Shown: piece by piece, positions 38,201 to 53,200 of the stretch
Numbering within the stretch: position 1 is the first letter of the stretch
Layout: every line of letters begins with the position of its first letter
Assembly (NCBI RefSeq): GCF_000003815.2
Contig: NC_049980.1
Location: 12,857,075 to 12,921,074 of the forward strand
Direction of reading: 5' to 3'
DNA: 64,000 nt
Source of the DNA: Branchiostoma floridae
Taxonomy: Eukaryota > Chordata > Leptocardii > Amphioxiformes > Branchiostomatidae
Position numbers and translations under genes: made by a program
The notes under the pieces: model-generated
Told to the model about the DNA's origin: nothing
The model's input: only the letters and a program-made list of their open reading frames with translations
Databases searched by the model: none

Positions 38201-41200
38201 TTTCGTTGATTTGACAAAACATTGATATAAAAATGATGAGTGAAATGCGGCACGTTGAGCCTAGGTGAATGTGAATTATTTTTCTCGAAGAACAAAAATG
38301 TTATTAAAACTGGCACTGTAAGCTGGATCTATGAAAAGAACACGGCAATGGTGGAAGAACTGCAATATATTTCCTGTAATAAAAAGACTTGGCTTTAAAT
38401 AAAGTATTCAGCCAGTTGAGCCTGACCCCCTGATCCTCAAGTACATCCGTGAAGGAAAAAGCGTCAAATTTAGTAACCATAGGCTGTACTGTTGCCGCTC
38501 AATAAACGCAATCAGGTGTATTGAAAGGCAAACAGGATTACAATGCCAGCGGCTATATAATAACGGTGGAATGAAAAACTGAACGATGGACTGTGGATTG
38601 GATTGCTGGATAATTTGCTGGTATCACGTTTCGAAAAAAAAAAGATTACGGGCGTGTAGGAATTGAGGGATACTTTTATGTACTGTTTGATGTGGGTAGG
38701 TTCCAGTGGTGTCTTTAATAAGAGGGCAATGCCGGGATGGATATGTCTTTTGGTCAGAGATAACAGGACAGGAAACGTAGTAATAGCTGAGTATTGGGAA
38801 GTACTCTATCAGCACTGCCTTCGCCAAGCATCTGAAACATATTGCCGACTATGGGCATGGCCTCCCAAACTTCTCCAGACCATGGCCAGGAGTTCGCCGT
38901 GAGCAAGGTTATTTGTGGTTGGGAGTTACTCTTTAAAAGTGGCCAGTGTTATCATGATTTTTGAAAAAGCAAATTTGAGAAAGTCATATTCTGCCTGGAC
39001 GTCATAGGATGGATTTCAGGCTACTCTCAACCCAGCTCCAACATTGGTTGGGGAGTGGTCGGGAGGGAGGTTGTGTGTGCAGGTCCTGAAAGGTAGGGTT
39101 TTTAAAGCAGAATAACGTGCTACCGTCGTTATCACGTTACAATACACTACGGAATCATTCGCAATCATCATATAAGCGCCTCTTATTGGATATTGCTTTC
39201 ATATGAACCTCTTTCTGGTTTGAATTCGGATCTACGTGTCAACTTAAGAATACAAAGTATTGAAGACGGCAGCCTGGCAACCGCTGCTCGGCCTTATTCC
39301 AAAATGGTAAAGTAGAATAAACCGCTACAATTGGAGGAGAGCTAACATATAATCACTTCAAACTACAGATAAACGATCAAGATAGCAATAGTTACAGGAG
39401 CCACAGGAAAGACAAGATAACATGAATCATCCGGAAAGAGTAGTGTGTGGAGTGGACTCTGTGGAGTTAACTTCTGCCGCTCAATTGAGATTCATCGTGT
39501 GTTGCCCGTCCAAGTTGAATCCCATCGCCAAGGCGATCATTACACACCCACGGATTGACGTTAGGAGTCTATTGTGCCCCGTGCAGAGAGAATCTGCATA
39601 TCTAGTAGAACGTGAGCCCAGAGAGTATTGATTTTGTTCACCTGAAAGACCGAACTTGAAGATGGCAGTGAAGGCTGTGAAGTTGCCAAAAAGCACATAA
39701 CTAAAGTTTACTAGTTTGAAAAGCTCATACCTCTGTGAAATAGATCCCATATGTCCTCTTTAATTGCAGTTCATTTGATTATATAAACAAGGTTTAATTA
39801 ACACTACATGCATTCTTTGATCGCCTCACTACACGATGAATATGAGTATGGTAGCATATCGAAAACATATATCTGCGAAAACACAAACAACCTAACAGAC
39901 CCAAAACAAAACCTTCCCGTGAATAATATACATTCTATCGGTTTCGTGACTTTCGTCCCTCAGGGCCGTATAGTTTATGACTTATAATGTTATTGCAACT
40001 ACATTCACCATTACTTTTTCCTTTGATAGAAGTTATGATTAGCGTTCGTTGCTCTTAATTTATGAATGCAAAAACTATTAGGATGAAACTGAAAGAATTT
40101 CTAACGTAACACGCCAACAAACATCTATGTCTCTTTGGAAGCTAGCTAAGATGTAAGGAGCAAGTTCGGTTAAACTATCACCGCCCAAATGTGGAATTTG
40201 GCATGGTTATAGTCTAACTATCGCGGGCCTGTACGAGAGAGATAACCTTGAGTTAATTGATGTATCTCTGGTGCAGCAGGATAGCCACGCACGGTCCGAG
40301 TGATCTCCGAAGCCAGAAGAAGATATTTGAGAATAAAATCAATTCAGTACGCTTCGCAGCGGAAGCCGCACCACAAGCCCTACATCCCATAAATGCTGTG
40401 GTATCGTACTACTAGGAAATAATGACCTGTACATTACGTGCCGCAATGATAGAGCTGTCTACAATAAACGTTCCGACCGGAAAAATCACTTCTTGCACTT
40501 CACACATTTATGTCGAGAAACATTTTCTTCTTAAGAGCACTCGCAATACCTATCCAACTGCTTTCTGTTTTACGATTTTATGTAGGTTATGGGTAGATTG
40601 AACACATAAAACTTTCCACATCTGAGTTTTCGCAGTTGGCAAAAGTTGATATAAATCGTGTTGCGGACTTGCCGCTTCGGTCGTTTCAACTACAATCATG
40701 GCGATAAAAAGATTGGCAAACGTTTCCAGATTTCTATCGACCTCAGTTCTGCCGTTGTTGATGAAAAGCTGCTCTTTCCGCCGCCCAGGGTCAGGTTGGA
40801 AAATGAAACCGACGCGAGGAGTGATGAAACCTGCGAACAATTGTCTGTACTTCGCACACAATCGAACGAACCGCGCGCACTTGATGAAACCCCGCTCCAT
40901 CTTTCTTGCGTGAGTAATTACTAGGTGCGATAGCGTCGGAATTACCCAGACGGCCGAAACTTGCAGGCAGACTAACGTCAGAGATGGAGCAAAAAACTCT
41001 TTTACAAGAGAATCTGGTTCTAACGATCGCAGGGGGTGGATTTCGTGACCCGCATCCCACGCTACCTCTTCAAGACCCATGCAAACTTTTGAAATGAATT
41101 ATTCCAAGTGTGGAAAAGTCCAGTGACGTTTCTTTATAGTCAAATCATCAAGTATCCTACATGTTGTTTTTGGCTCTTGGAGTGGCGTCGAATTACCAAG

Positions 41201-44200
41201 TGTTTAGGTAGGAGAACGTACACAAGATCGACGTGTCACAACTTTGATTCCTAGCATTCCCAAAGCATACTATGATAGGTAGTTTCCATGACTTTCCATG
41301 CTCCAAAAACTGGTACCTGACTTCGGTTGGAGATGTAAAAGGTGGCGGAAGGAGATCAAGTGCTCCGCCTCCCAATACCGTGCCCTATACAGTCCATTGT
41401 GGATGGATTAACAGCCCACCGCCCATACGGCCTCAAAAAGGTCATAAGACCTTTATCTTACATTTACCTATTTTCAGCAAAACATGGTAAAATGATACTG
41501 ATGTTATGTTCAGGTCAAATGTCATGGTGAAGTGCCGTTATTATCCAGAACAGTGTTAGAAACTTCCATTCCCAATGTATGATCGCACACGGCATCTACG
41601 TCTCGAGTTCAACACCGCACGCCTACAACATTGGCCTTCTGTTAATGATTTGATTTTCTCAGCTACACGGCTGCGATAACAGGCTCTTAAGGGCATACAA
41701 TTTATATTGTCACTATAATTTATACCATCACTCGGCAAGATTTAAGACAACGCTTATCGTAACATTGCAGACAGCCAAACCGTCCAACACTGGGAGAGAT
41801 ACGGGTTCCGAGGTGAGGAGTCCTGTACTTATGTACGTATGAAGTGTCTAGATCGTGGAAAGTAAAAAAAAAATGTAAGCTGAAGGGCGAATGAAGGATA
41901 CAGGACTGTCCGGTTTTCTTATACTTTAAGTTAGAGATACATCAGAAAGAATCAAGTTGTCGGCTATGTTGAACAAAGAAGGATCATGCGCTCGAAGTTA
42001 GAGAACGTGGTTGTACAAGTGATACGTGTAGATAAGCGTCGCATGGATCAGATACATACAGATGTTAATGCTGGTAAATGCGCTTCAGGAATATGAAGGA
42101 TTGAATCATGCCGATAGATGAAATGCTGAAGGTGTTGGGTGAGAAGCTTTTGAATACTGTTCATTAGTTTTCTGAAAGTTGATGCAATGTACCAGGAAAG
42201 CAGTAAGACCTTGCAAAAGACGAGCAACTACCGGCTATATATCAGAGACTGGTATAAAGACGGTGACCTATTCAACCTACAAATTGAAGATCTCATAGCT
42301 CCGTGAAATATACTTTGTTTTTTTTTTTAGATTTTATTTTGTATTCATCGATGTAAATGTCAAATCTATGAAGACCAATTCAATTTGGACCCATCTCAAG
42401 CCAACCTTCGAGTGTCCGGCTACCAGTATACCATCTCCACCTCATACGGAGAGTAAAAAGATGAACACAATGCATCTCTACAATATTCAAATAACTTCGG
42501 ACACACGCCAAAACAAACAAACAAACAAATAGACTGAAATCAATACCCCCGCTTTTACGACGGTAACTATACATATTTATCAAACTGATGGCCCTGTTCT
42601 GAATAGAGGTACGCACAACACACGCTTTCAGCCTAATTGTTTGACACTAATGTGCATCTTGATTGGTACATGGTTGACACCATCAGTGTAATTAGGTCAG
42701 CTATTCTATGGTCATGCTCTCACAAGGTACGAATTACCAAAGCCTGGATTCCGCTACTACATCGTTATAACTTGCAGTCACTCTCTCTTTGTCAGGGAGA
42801 AGTGGTTTCGACCATAATGTAGGTGCTTACAGTACAGACCCCCTGCTGATGTCAGGGTCACAATTCCAAACCGACGGCCGTCAGGGCAGTTTGCGGGAAT
42901 GAAAAGTGTGATATGAAAGACAACTAAACGAACAGAAAACAAAGAAAAGAAAATAAACACGCTCGCATCAGTCTTGAGGTGACCACGGGATACTATCTAT
43001 ATAATAAAATCGTAAGGCCAAAGCAAGCGACATCAGTAGAGCCAATGGTAACTACAGAGGATGGGTACCCAGGCTACCCAAGACCTGATACAGCCGTGAT
43101 TCTGTACAAAGGAGCCCACCAGAACCCAAGTCTGGCCTCCCCGGCCACGCCTTCTGCACAATAGCCAATCCGGAACTTGACACACGGTTATCTCACTCCA
43201 TCAATACAGACCTTTCCGACCATGATGTGCACAGAGCGGTCCCCACGCCCCCGTTTTCCGCGGGAAGGCCGCCGCCGCCGAGAGCGATCATGGTAAGAAA
43301 ATTACCGCTGTGTCCGGACAGGTGGTAATTTGCGGGAAGACTGAATGGGGGAGAAAATGTCGCTTCATTTCAAAGGGAACATCCCAATCCTTTCAGAACC
43401 TCTACAATATTTACACTTACAGCTTGGACAATAGGAGCTCAGAAAATCTATGAATAGATCTTCTCATGAACGGACGTCACTCTTATGTGATGATCCCTTG
43501 GGTTTTCCGATGTAATTTGCAATCCCAGACTGGGTATAAAAAGGCGAACGGAAATTGATTTACACCACAGTGACACGTTAAGTTAAAGAATATGCAGTTA
43601 TCACACAAAAGAACACGATGCATAATGATACTTGGCTTCCTGTCTATATATTACGTTCATAAAGTTGCGAACCAATCGGAACTTTTATTAGTGTATGAAT
43701 TTGATACTTCCGGACGATCCCGGCACCAATAATGAGAATTTTTCCAGCGAGACAATAAGGTAGAAGCGGATGGGCGGGTCATTCCTGCACAGGGATTACT
43801 CAAAAACGGACTCATTGCACAGAGAGGTACAGGTGTGTCATTACACACCGGGCATAAATATCGTTATGGGACTGCAAATAAAAGTGTGTTTTTTATTGTG
43901 ACGAAGTCTGTAAAGGCGAGACGCTACAACGATGCTACCAACTCGTTTGGTCCTAGAAGCGTGACAAAGGATGTAAAAAGGCAATCGTAATATCTGCTCC
44001 TCGTAAAAAGAATAAAACAGTTTTGATATGTGTGGTGGCGTTGACAATTAAATTCGTCTTTGTGGTCTAATTTCTGTAAGACATCCATTCTGAACGATAT
44101 GAACGTTTTATAACACGTAAGAAGTGTACTTTACTGAAATGCCTAATAACCGCAGTCACGTGTTTCAAACGTTCAGCGTGTCCTCTCACGGCCACAGCAA

Positions 44201-47200
44201 CTTTTATTACGACTGCACTGCGACGTTATAATTGCGTCGGGGGCTTGACTTAAAGCATTGACACCCTGTATTCACGTGAATGACATTTTTACCCCGTGAT
44301 GTAACGATCGTGGTCCTTTGAAGGGCTGAATCCCATAAGATCCATCCTTGCCTCCCAGATTAAGACCCATCTGTGCTGTACATTTCATGTGCACCAGGAG
44401 TATTGCGTGGTTGTGATGTACGGACGAGTTCCTGGTTACACCCCCTGTCCGCTAGTGGCTGCGGTCACTGAACCACCAAAGATATGACAGATAGAATAAC
44501 GAATTTTATACATAAAGAACGTTTTGTATGTTCCTGTCTTTTTTCTTTCAAATCATATTTTACAGTGTGCATCATATTCTGCTGTGTTACAGAATCAAGG
44601 ATCACACAAGTACAATTTTGGTCTCTGTACGGTCGCTCAGTGATCGCCGACTAGCGGAAAGGGGGCCTAAAGGATCACTTTTTAACTTTTTCTCTTTTAT
44701 TGACTGTTGTTATATTACATAAGGCCGCCTTGAATATAAGAAAATAACGAGAATGTCTTATAAAACGCGTATAAGTAGTAAAATTGTCCTGTACGGCACG
44801 TAAGACAGTGTACACTTATTATCACTAGCGTAAAACCTGTTCTGAAAGGTTACATTCAATTTTACTAAAGTGAGGATATTGTGCGAGCGAGCATGTTTCT
44901 GCCAGACAATATAGCGCTTGATCCAACCGGATCAGAGAGACTAATTTTGAAAACATCCCTCCTGCCGCCGGTACATTACCTGTTCGTGCCAGTTGTTGGA
45001 TGAGGCTTGTAAGAAAGGGGCACGCCTGGAAAATCCCGCCCCAACTCATCCATCAATCATTGGGACAGACCAATCATCATCCAGGAGGTACAGGACAAAA
45101 ATAAACAAGAGTTCGGAGATCTCACCACTCCCTGAAATTTCTACAGTTTCTCGAATGTCTTATTTGATTGTAGTTTATTAATAAGGCCCATGAAGTTTTT
45201 GAAGAACATTACATGTGTCCATTGATCATTTTCTGTCACTCTACGTTAAACGTGACTAGCATATAGAAACATACCTACAAATATACATGTAAAAACACAT
45301 GGACATATTAAAAACAATGCTTCTCGGTGAGTTATTGGCGCATTCCATGGGAAGTCCGTAATGTCTGATTAATGAGTTCTACTAACTCTGAACTGTACTT
45401 CCTGCAATCACTGCAACTCTCAACTTTTGCGGTTATATCGACTTAACACAATGTGTTAAATACAGACACATCAAAAACAAAGCAATACAAGGCAATAACA
45501 TTGACCAAACTGTTCCTCTGTCGTACGTATGAACAACGAACGAAGGCAAATACAACTCATATAATCTTCAAGTTTCCAGTATATCAAGATAAACATGGCT
45601 CTTGTCCTCGTACATGCTGTTGGCACATCTATCCTCATCAAAAAGTTTTTATTACAATACACATTGCTATGGTTTAAGTTAATTGAAAGTACAAAAGCTA
45701 TATATGTAAGTGGACTTTCGATTTACATTAGGCCAGAGGCCCGCTGGGCAAATATTATCATAAATTCTGTTCCTCAAAATGAACGTGGAATACATAAGCT
45801 CCTAGCCTCTACCAGGCTCCGTGGATCGATAGAATCATTATCCTTCGTGGTGAGGAAACGTACTCTTCTGGCCGGCTAACTCTCCTAGCGTACTATAGAT
45901 TCTATTTGTCCAATTTCTACAATTAGACCACCGATCCACGAAGCCTGGTAGAGTCTAATAAGCTCCTACAAAAAGTCCAATGGAGTTAGCTATACGTGGC
46001 CTTGATAATGAAAACACTGTCTTTTGACAGGCAAAGCTATGAAAAATGACGTTGCCTAGGACTGCTATATTTCTTGTCCAAGACAAACATGGGGTAGGTA
46101 ACCGGAATCTCTGAAAATGATAAATTCAGAAAACAAGTCTGACACAACTGACCGAACAAACAACGGAGACACAAATAAAGTGACATGCTTTTCATCATGA
46201 GCCTCTTGTGGGTAGGGTCAAATGTGTTTTCTGTCTTGTTCACATGAAAAAATTGCAAGTGAGTTAAACAAGGAATCCGATTGAAATTTTCTATCGGATT
46301 AAAAAAAATTTGTTCACATGAGTTTTATACAATCGGATTAAACTCAAACTTGCGACCGCGACCACACAATCGGATTAAACTCTTTACCACGGCACGCGTC
46401 GTGTTTCCAACGACCACCGCGGGCACGCGTAGTTTTTCCAAAATGTTGCCAGACTACCTCATAATTTTGAAGGATGTAGCGACATCGATATTGATTATAA
46501 CTGTTGAGAAATCGGCCGGCTTTGGTCAGATTTTGACGCGTCGATGGTCCGCAACACACACTGACGAAAGTGGCGGCTTCTAGGTCATACGGGGTCATTG
46601 GGATAGTCTATTAGACTGGGGGTGGAAATGATACGCGCGGTGTGATTATACTCTACATTTAACTATATAAAATGTATCTGTTGCAGAAGTTGCATGAATA
46701 AGGCAAACTTCTACCAAAAAATTTGATTTCATCACGTATTTATCTGAAATAAAAGTCTGTGTTTCGTTTAAAAAAACTGCTCGCCTATGCTTGCATGCAG
46801 TGAAGTGACCCAAGCTCGAAATTTCTGTTTAGACACGCTTCCGACTGTTTTTCTCGTAGAATATTCGCTTTTTTAGTGGTTTTGGGACATTGACTCCAAC
46901 AACAGGAGAGAAACAAAACCATACATGTTATTTTCATGGGCAATATTGCCAAAATTAACCAGTTGGTCTTCTGCCACGCTGCCGATTTTTGGAAAGAACC
47001 GGTGCACATGTTCCGGCGAACCTTGCGGCGTCCGGTTGTTAACCATAGCGGTAAGATGATTTTGCAAGCAAACTTTCCCATAAACTTCTTTACTAATCCG
47101 TGTATCATCCTTTTTTTGCCATGTTGTAGGTATGGTTGTATGTCTAATGTCCACTGTACCCGTATGTATGACGTCAAAACCATGAAACAAGCCCGAATCC

Positions 47201-50200
47201 AATCCAAATGTGTTCACATGGCCGATTGTGGTCAATCGGATTGCGCGGCAATCGGATTGCGCGCGCTGAATCCACCTCGCGAGGTGGATTGCAATCCAAG
47301 TCAATCCAATCCAAAATGGGCAATCCAATCGGATTAGTTCTGTTCACATGGCTTTGGATTGGTCATTTTAATCGGATTCCTCGTTTAACTCACTTGCTTT
47401 TTTCCCATGTGAACGGGGTCTAAGTCATTTGGGGGTATTAACGCACTAAAGAGAGTAATAAAGTTGCATGATTAACATCGTCGCCGGACTTCCAATCTTC
47501 TAAATATTTCATATTTCACCTGGCAAAAAGACGTTAGGGATTGGTCATTCTCAAGAAAGATGTACGTTACTCCAAAGAGACAAATAAAATGTTTTGCTCA
47601 TGGCCGTTACTGAGGGAAATCCCTCTCAGGTGCAACAAGGCGTTTTCAAGATTAGCTGGAAAAACAACTAGACCATCAGAGAATGGGCGTGTGCACTTGT
47701 GATTTAATGAATGAAAGAATAATAGACGTTTAATTCTTAGAATGGCCAGTCGTGCGTCCTGCCCTGTAACTAAAACAAACAGATCATGGAGGCATATTTA
47801 CAGACTCACTTTGGTACTTAAGAGGGTAATAAAACTGTATGATTAACATCAAAGTCCTAACTTCAAATCTCCTGCATATTTCATATTCCACCTGGTAAGA
47901 AGACGTCAGGAATAGATCAATCTCAGGTAAGACGCACCTTGACTCTTTGACAGTCTTGCTCCGAAGAGGCTAATGAAATATACTGTTTGTGACCGTTACT
48001 CTAAGTAAAAGCCTCGCAGGTGCAGCGAAGCGTTCCCAAGATCAGCTGCCGTGCAGATATATGGAGAACCCAGACCACGCCAGCAGAGAGTAGTCGTAAA
48101 TCTGCACTTGTGCTTTAATAAATGATGTTGATTTAGAGAAAAGCTAACCTATTTCTTCAGAATGAAGAGACGGCATCAAGCTAAGTAGACCAATTCTTTT
48201 GATCACAAGACGGGAGTGAACCCCACGGGACCTGTCTCTCTGCTATCTTCTAATTCCACTAATTAGATATTACCCGAATCGTTTTTATTAATTAAATACA
48301 CCATTGATTGAGAGTGCGTTACCTAGGTTTTCAATTCAGTAAATGTATACCTTTGAACTACAGCACGTTCCTCCGTGCATTCTGATAAGGATGGGCTAGA
48401 TATCCTAGTATGCCAAAAGAGAAATTAGAAATCACTTGGTGGCGTTTTCATGGTAAACAGTGAAAAATACCAGGGTAGATGCACCACCGTAAATTGTGTT
48501 ATTTTCCTGAGAGAAAAAACAAACTCTGCATAAGGCATCTAAAGAAAATGCAAGGATGTTAATATTCTTGATACGTCAACTTTAGAGCTTCGTTAAACAC
48601 AATGCAAAGGTATAAGAGTTCGAAGATCTCATACCTCCGTTAGATATTCAGATTGTCTTTCATGTCTTGTTTTCGTTCTAGTTCATTAGTTTTGCAAATA
48701 AGGGTTTTAGTCAACATTACGTGTGTCCATTGATCACTTCCTGTCACTCTACAGTCGTGAAAAGAATATGGGAGCGTCTGTAAGGGTTGTCATGCAGGGT
48801 TGATAGCTTTCTACTTCTGGCAACTCTGAATTTTACTTAGTGTTACTCTGGCAATTTTGATTTGTACTTCCTGTCTCTCTGCGGGAAACTTGAGGATCAT
48901 ATGAAAAGTAGGCATACGTAACATGGAAACAAAGACAAGGAAACAAGTAAACCAGCAAACAAACAAACAAACAGACAGACAAGCTAAAACAGTACCTCCG
49001 TGAACGCCATGACTAGTTCTGGCAACTCTGATATTCACTTACTGTCACTCAAGCAACTGTGATTTTGTATTCCTGCCACTATGCGGTTAACTTGACTAGC
49101 ATATGAAAGGTACACAAAGGTAACTTGGGAACAAAGACGTAGACAAGGAAACAAGTAAACCGACAAACAAACAAACAAACAAACAAACAAACAAACTAAC
49201 TAACTAACTAAAACAATATCTACCTGAACGCCATTCGGCAGCTCGCGCGGTATTTAGACTAAACGGGTTAGGTGAGCGGAAACCTCGAGAAATGATATAT
49301 CAAATCCATGTACAGCTATAGACAAGCCTGTCTTGGTACAGTAGATCATTGCACGGAGATGAATGACGACGAATTAATGTAAATGCATGAAAAATACATC
49401 AGTGGCTGTGCTACGCCACTGCCGTAAAACCAATAAAATGTTTGATATTGATCTTACGATAACGTTAACGTCCGGGGTGCAAGTCTAGCGTGAGGATTGA
49501 GATCAGTACGTTTATGTGAAATTTATTTACCGTTGTCCAAAGATAAGGTATGAAAAACAATGAGATTGGATCTTTTAAAAATCAATATAGTAGTAGAAAG
49601 TTTTTGGTGCAAGCTTGATGTGGAAACGACAAAAGAGACTATATTCATACATTCTCTTCAAGGCTAAACCGCTGTAACACCTAGGAGCGCAATAAAAATA
49701 GTGGTTAGACCAGGACCCACGGTAAGCCCTAAGGGACATGTCCTGAGCACCCCTCAGTTCCACGGACGCAGTGGTGGCATCCATCATAAACACCGACACG
49801 GAAGTTTCGTCCCAGCTTTCGGGCTGACGTTTCTGACATATGGCGTGTTTTTATAACCCTACTCTTACACATGAAGCACCTGAGAGCTCACCAATCACGG
49901 GGGTTCGTGTGAGGGCTTATTTCCAACCAGCCAGATATTGGTTTTGAGGCGGAATATTGTGTCATAAGTCAACCTTTGCCACAATATCCGCGCGCTAGCG
50001 TGTCCCTAGATGGGCGGTTCTGAAGTCACCGCCCGTGAGGGTATTGCTTGTGTTTAACAAGTTGAGACAGAAAAGGTGTGACAAAAGCCTGCCTGCTTTA
50101 AACGAAGCAATAAACAGGCTCCAAAGCGACTGAACTGCGGTATATGTGGGTCATGTCCCTCCTGGAAGCCAGCCCCACATTTCCCACGATATTGTGACAC

Positions 50201-53200
50201 TGTGACACCGTTTGACGATTTGAGCGTCTCCAGAACGGTCCTTTGTGATGTACACATCAAACTCTCTTCATAAAGCAGAGATTCTTCTCCAGCTTAATGG
50301 AGACCCTGACACACCCCACAATATTAGACAGGTGTTTGGCAACGGTTTGTGGTTAAAATCAATAGCAAAAGAAGTTTGTGTGAGTTCAGGAAACGAAGTT
50401 AGCTTTTTTAAAACTTAAGATATGCACATGTCTGTACTTTTAACATAGTTCGTCCACGTACCATCATCGCAGTGAGATGGACATCCAACATGTTATTTGA
50501 GGTAGGAATTTAAGGCTACTTGTCCCGATGCTGAATGCAATTTTGTCTTGCCTAAAAGTATATTAAAAGTGATGCTGAAATTGTTTGCCATGATTTGTAC
50601 TGGCGTTTTGTAATATTCACACATAACTTGGGTTCCAGATCCCTAGCTTATCAGACCCAAATTTTATACCCTTGTGAAAGGCATTTTACACCTATCTTTT
50701 CACTCAACTCAGTTTTAAAAATCGCCCTTGACCTTCGTCAACCCAGTTTATATCCACTTACTAAATATCATTACCAGAGGTTCTAAAGTTACGTTGACCA
50801 CAAATATCTGGAAAGAAAACTCACACACAGACAGACAGTCGTCACACATGGATTCATTCCAGTGTGAGTGGACCAGACCTTGCAGCCCGGTCTTACGCAT
50901 ACGCAGCTAGCCAATATGCCAATGATAGATATCCCTTAGATACACCTGTTAAGTCAATCACAGACCAATGATCAACGCTTGTTATCCCCCTCTCTCTCTC
51001 ACCCAGTCCTGTTATACCACATGTTAATGTTTTTTTTATTGTGCTCCAATGATGTATATGTATGAGCTATTGTGTATTATGCTGAAATATTGAATAAAGT
51101 TTGATTGAAAAAAAAAATTGAAAAAAAAAATACGCAGCTAGCTAGCACCTTCTGCGAAAAACTAGTGTGCTCCACCAGGTATGCAAAACAAAAACAAACT
51201 TTCCGCGACTCCTTACCATGTGACTCACAAAAGTATGACGAAGGTCTAGACTTCATCTGTGTAAGCACCCATATTTTCAATAACATATGTTTGAAACAAG
51301 CTTAAGACAAAACCGTGTGAGGTCAGCCATAGCGAACTAACATTTAATAATCAGATACAAGCTACTTTGATGATTATATACTCAAAACGAGATCACAAAG
51401 ATCAAGACGAAAACGGCTTTAAGTTGGTGTATATTAGCTTCACTTGTATTTATATATATTTTATAAGATCTTATGATGAATACGGAAAACAAGCTTTATG
51501 GCTTGATTGTTCTATGAGGAGATGGCTCATGTCAAAGTTTGCTAGTTGTCCCATCTTTTTTACCTGCATGTATGCAGGTATGGTTTTGATGCTGGTGGGA
51601 ACTTTTCGGTAGCCGGGGATGTAGGGCGCTGTATCTCGTGAACGGATGGTGCGAGCACGACGATTTTTGGTACGTGGGTTGGGGATGGTAGCCTGACACT
51701 CAGGTGTGATTTTGGGCCTCCTGGCGCTTGACCTTAACATTGAAGGTGGCATTTTTTGTGTTTTTGGGGCACTTTTGGCGCTGTGTGTCCGGAACGATAC
51801 GCGCGATTGCGACGATTTTTGGTGCATGGGTGGGGGGTTGTTGCCTGTTGCCTAGGATTGACTTTGGGCCTTGTCGCGTTTGAACTTGACCCGGCAGGTC
51901 GAATTTTGTGTCCGGGAGGGGTGTTTCCGGAGTTATATCTTCTGAACGGCTGGTGCTGGCGCGATGATATTTGGCACATGTGTCGGCGGTGGCTGAATAA
52001 TGCTCAATTTTGATTTTGGCGCCCTTGGTGCTTGAACTTGACATTTTAGGTTACCTTTTGTGCGGGCACGGGGCGTGCGCTGTATCTCCGGAACGCAAGG
52101 TGCCATTGTGTTGCCATTTGGTACGTGAGTTGTTTGTGGTGTCCTGGTGGTCAGGTTTGATTTTGGGCCTCCTAGTGCTTGAACTTGATACTGTATAGGT
52201 TGACCCTGTTTTAGTGTGGTTGGGGCATCCTCCCAATATCTGCTTGGTTTTAAAAACAGATTATGGTTGGGTGTAGAACCATCATCTGGCCTGGGCCACC
52301 TTCAATGTATCAGGTTACTTAGTGGCACTGACAGTTTGCCAGATGACGGGAGTGTACAAGAATATATATCTGTTGGTCAGGTATAATTGAAGTTTGCTTA
52401 TTACTCTTTGTGGTGTTTCTAGAGCTGTATAGTACTGAGTTTTAAGTTCCGGTACAAGTTCCTTTACCTTGTTGGCAATCATGGTTGAACTTGAACTTAA
52501 ACAGAAGAAGATGCAATTTTCTAATGTGGAGGAGAACTGTATAGAGTGTGGGCATAAGAGAAAGGTATGTGTATGATTTGTCCTGTGTTTCTTTTTGTTT
52601 CTTTGGTAATGCCATTTCCATACTGTATACATGTAATTTGTTGTTTTGGGCTAGTCATATTCGCTTGGTTTTTGGGCCTGCTTAATCTATGGTACAGGCA
52701 GGGTTAAGTGGTGGAGGCTTAGCTTTGTTCTGTTTTAAATTCAGTATCGTTTGTTGCATTTTGTCGCGGCAAATATATGATGAAATTCCCCTTCTAAGCA
52801 ACTGCTCATTGGTTTGCGGGGATGTTTGCTGGGTGTTTGCTTTGACTACAACAGCTTCTGAACTTTTCAAAGCTTCCATTGCCAGCAGCTTGCCATCTAT
52901 AAATGGGATTGACAAGGACATTTTTCATAGTAAATTATGCTGTTAAATTTGGCTTAGATACTACAGGAGATTTAGGTTTGGGTTGGATGGATTGAATGAA
53001 AATATCATACCACCCTGGGGACTAACTGTTGCTGCTGCATGGGGGCGACCACTATTCATGTTGTCTAATGTCTATGGAACTACAGATAAAAGTATCATTG
53101 GTCAAATTATGCGAGTAACATTCCGATGTCAAGTGAATAACACCCCAGAAATAAATCTTTAATGAATATCATTGGAAGAACACAAACCAAGGAGACTTAG

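Noticed and set aside
40550-41080. 176-codon minus frame
   Set aside because: No recognisable domain, and it overlaps the more structured plus-strand candidate at 40698-40909; probably a shadow of a GC-richer stretch.
42979-43164. Open frame YYLYNKIVRPKQ ... EDGYPGYPRPD that resembles a receptor tail
   Set aside because: No pyrimidine-rich acceptor in front, no ATG start, no partner exon; kept only as a curiosity.
45808-45951. Inverted pair CTACCAGGCTCCGTGGATCG / CGATCCACGAAGCCTGGTAG
   Set aside because: Arms of about 20 bases with mismatches and no matching flanks; too weak to call an element.
48950-49200. Regularly spaced repeats that could suggest a CRISPR-like array
   Set aside because: They are AAAC microsatellites within a two-copy tandem repeat in a eukaryotic intron.
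51471-52044. Several 80-118-codon frames over the tandem array
   Set aside because: They follow the ~150-base repeat unit in several frames at once, which is more typical of a repeat than a gene.
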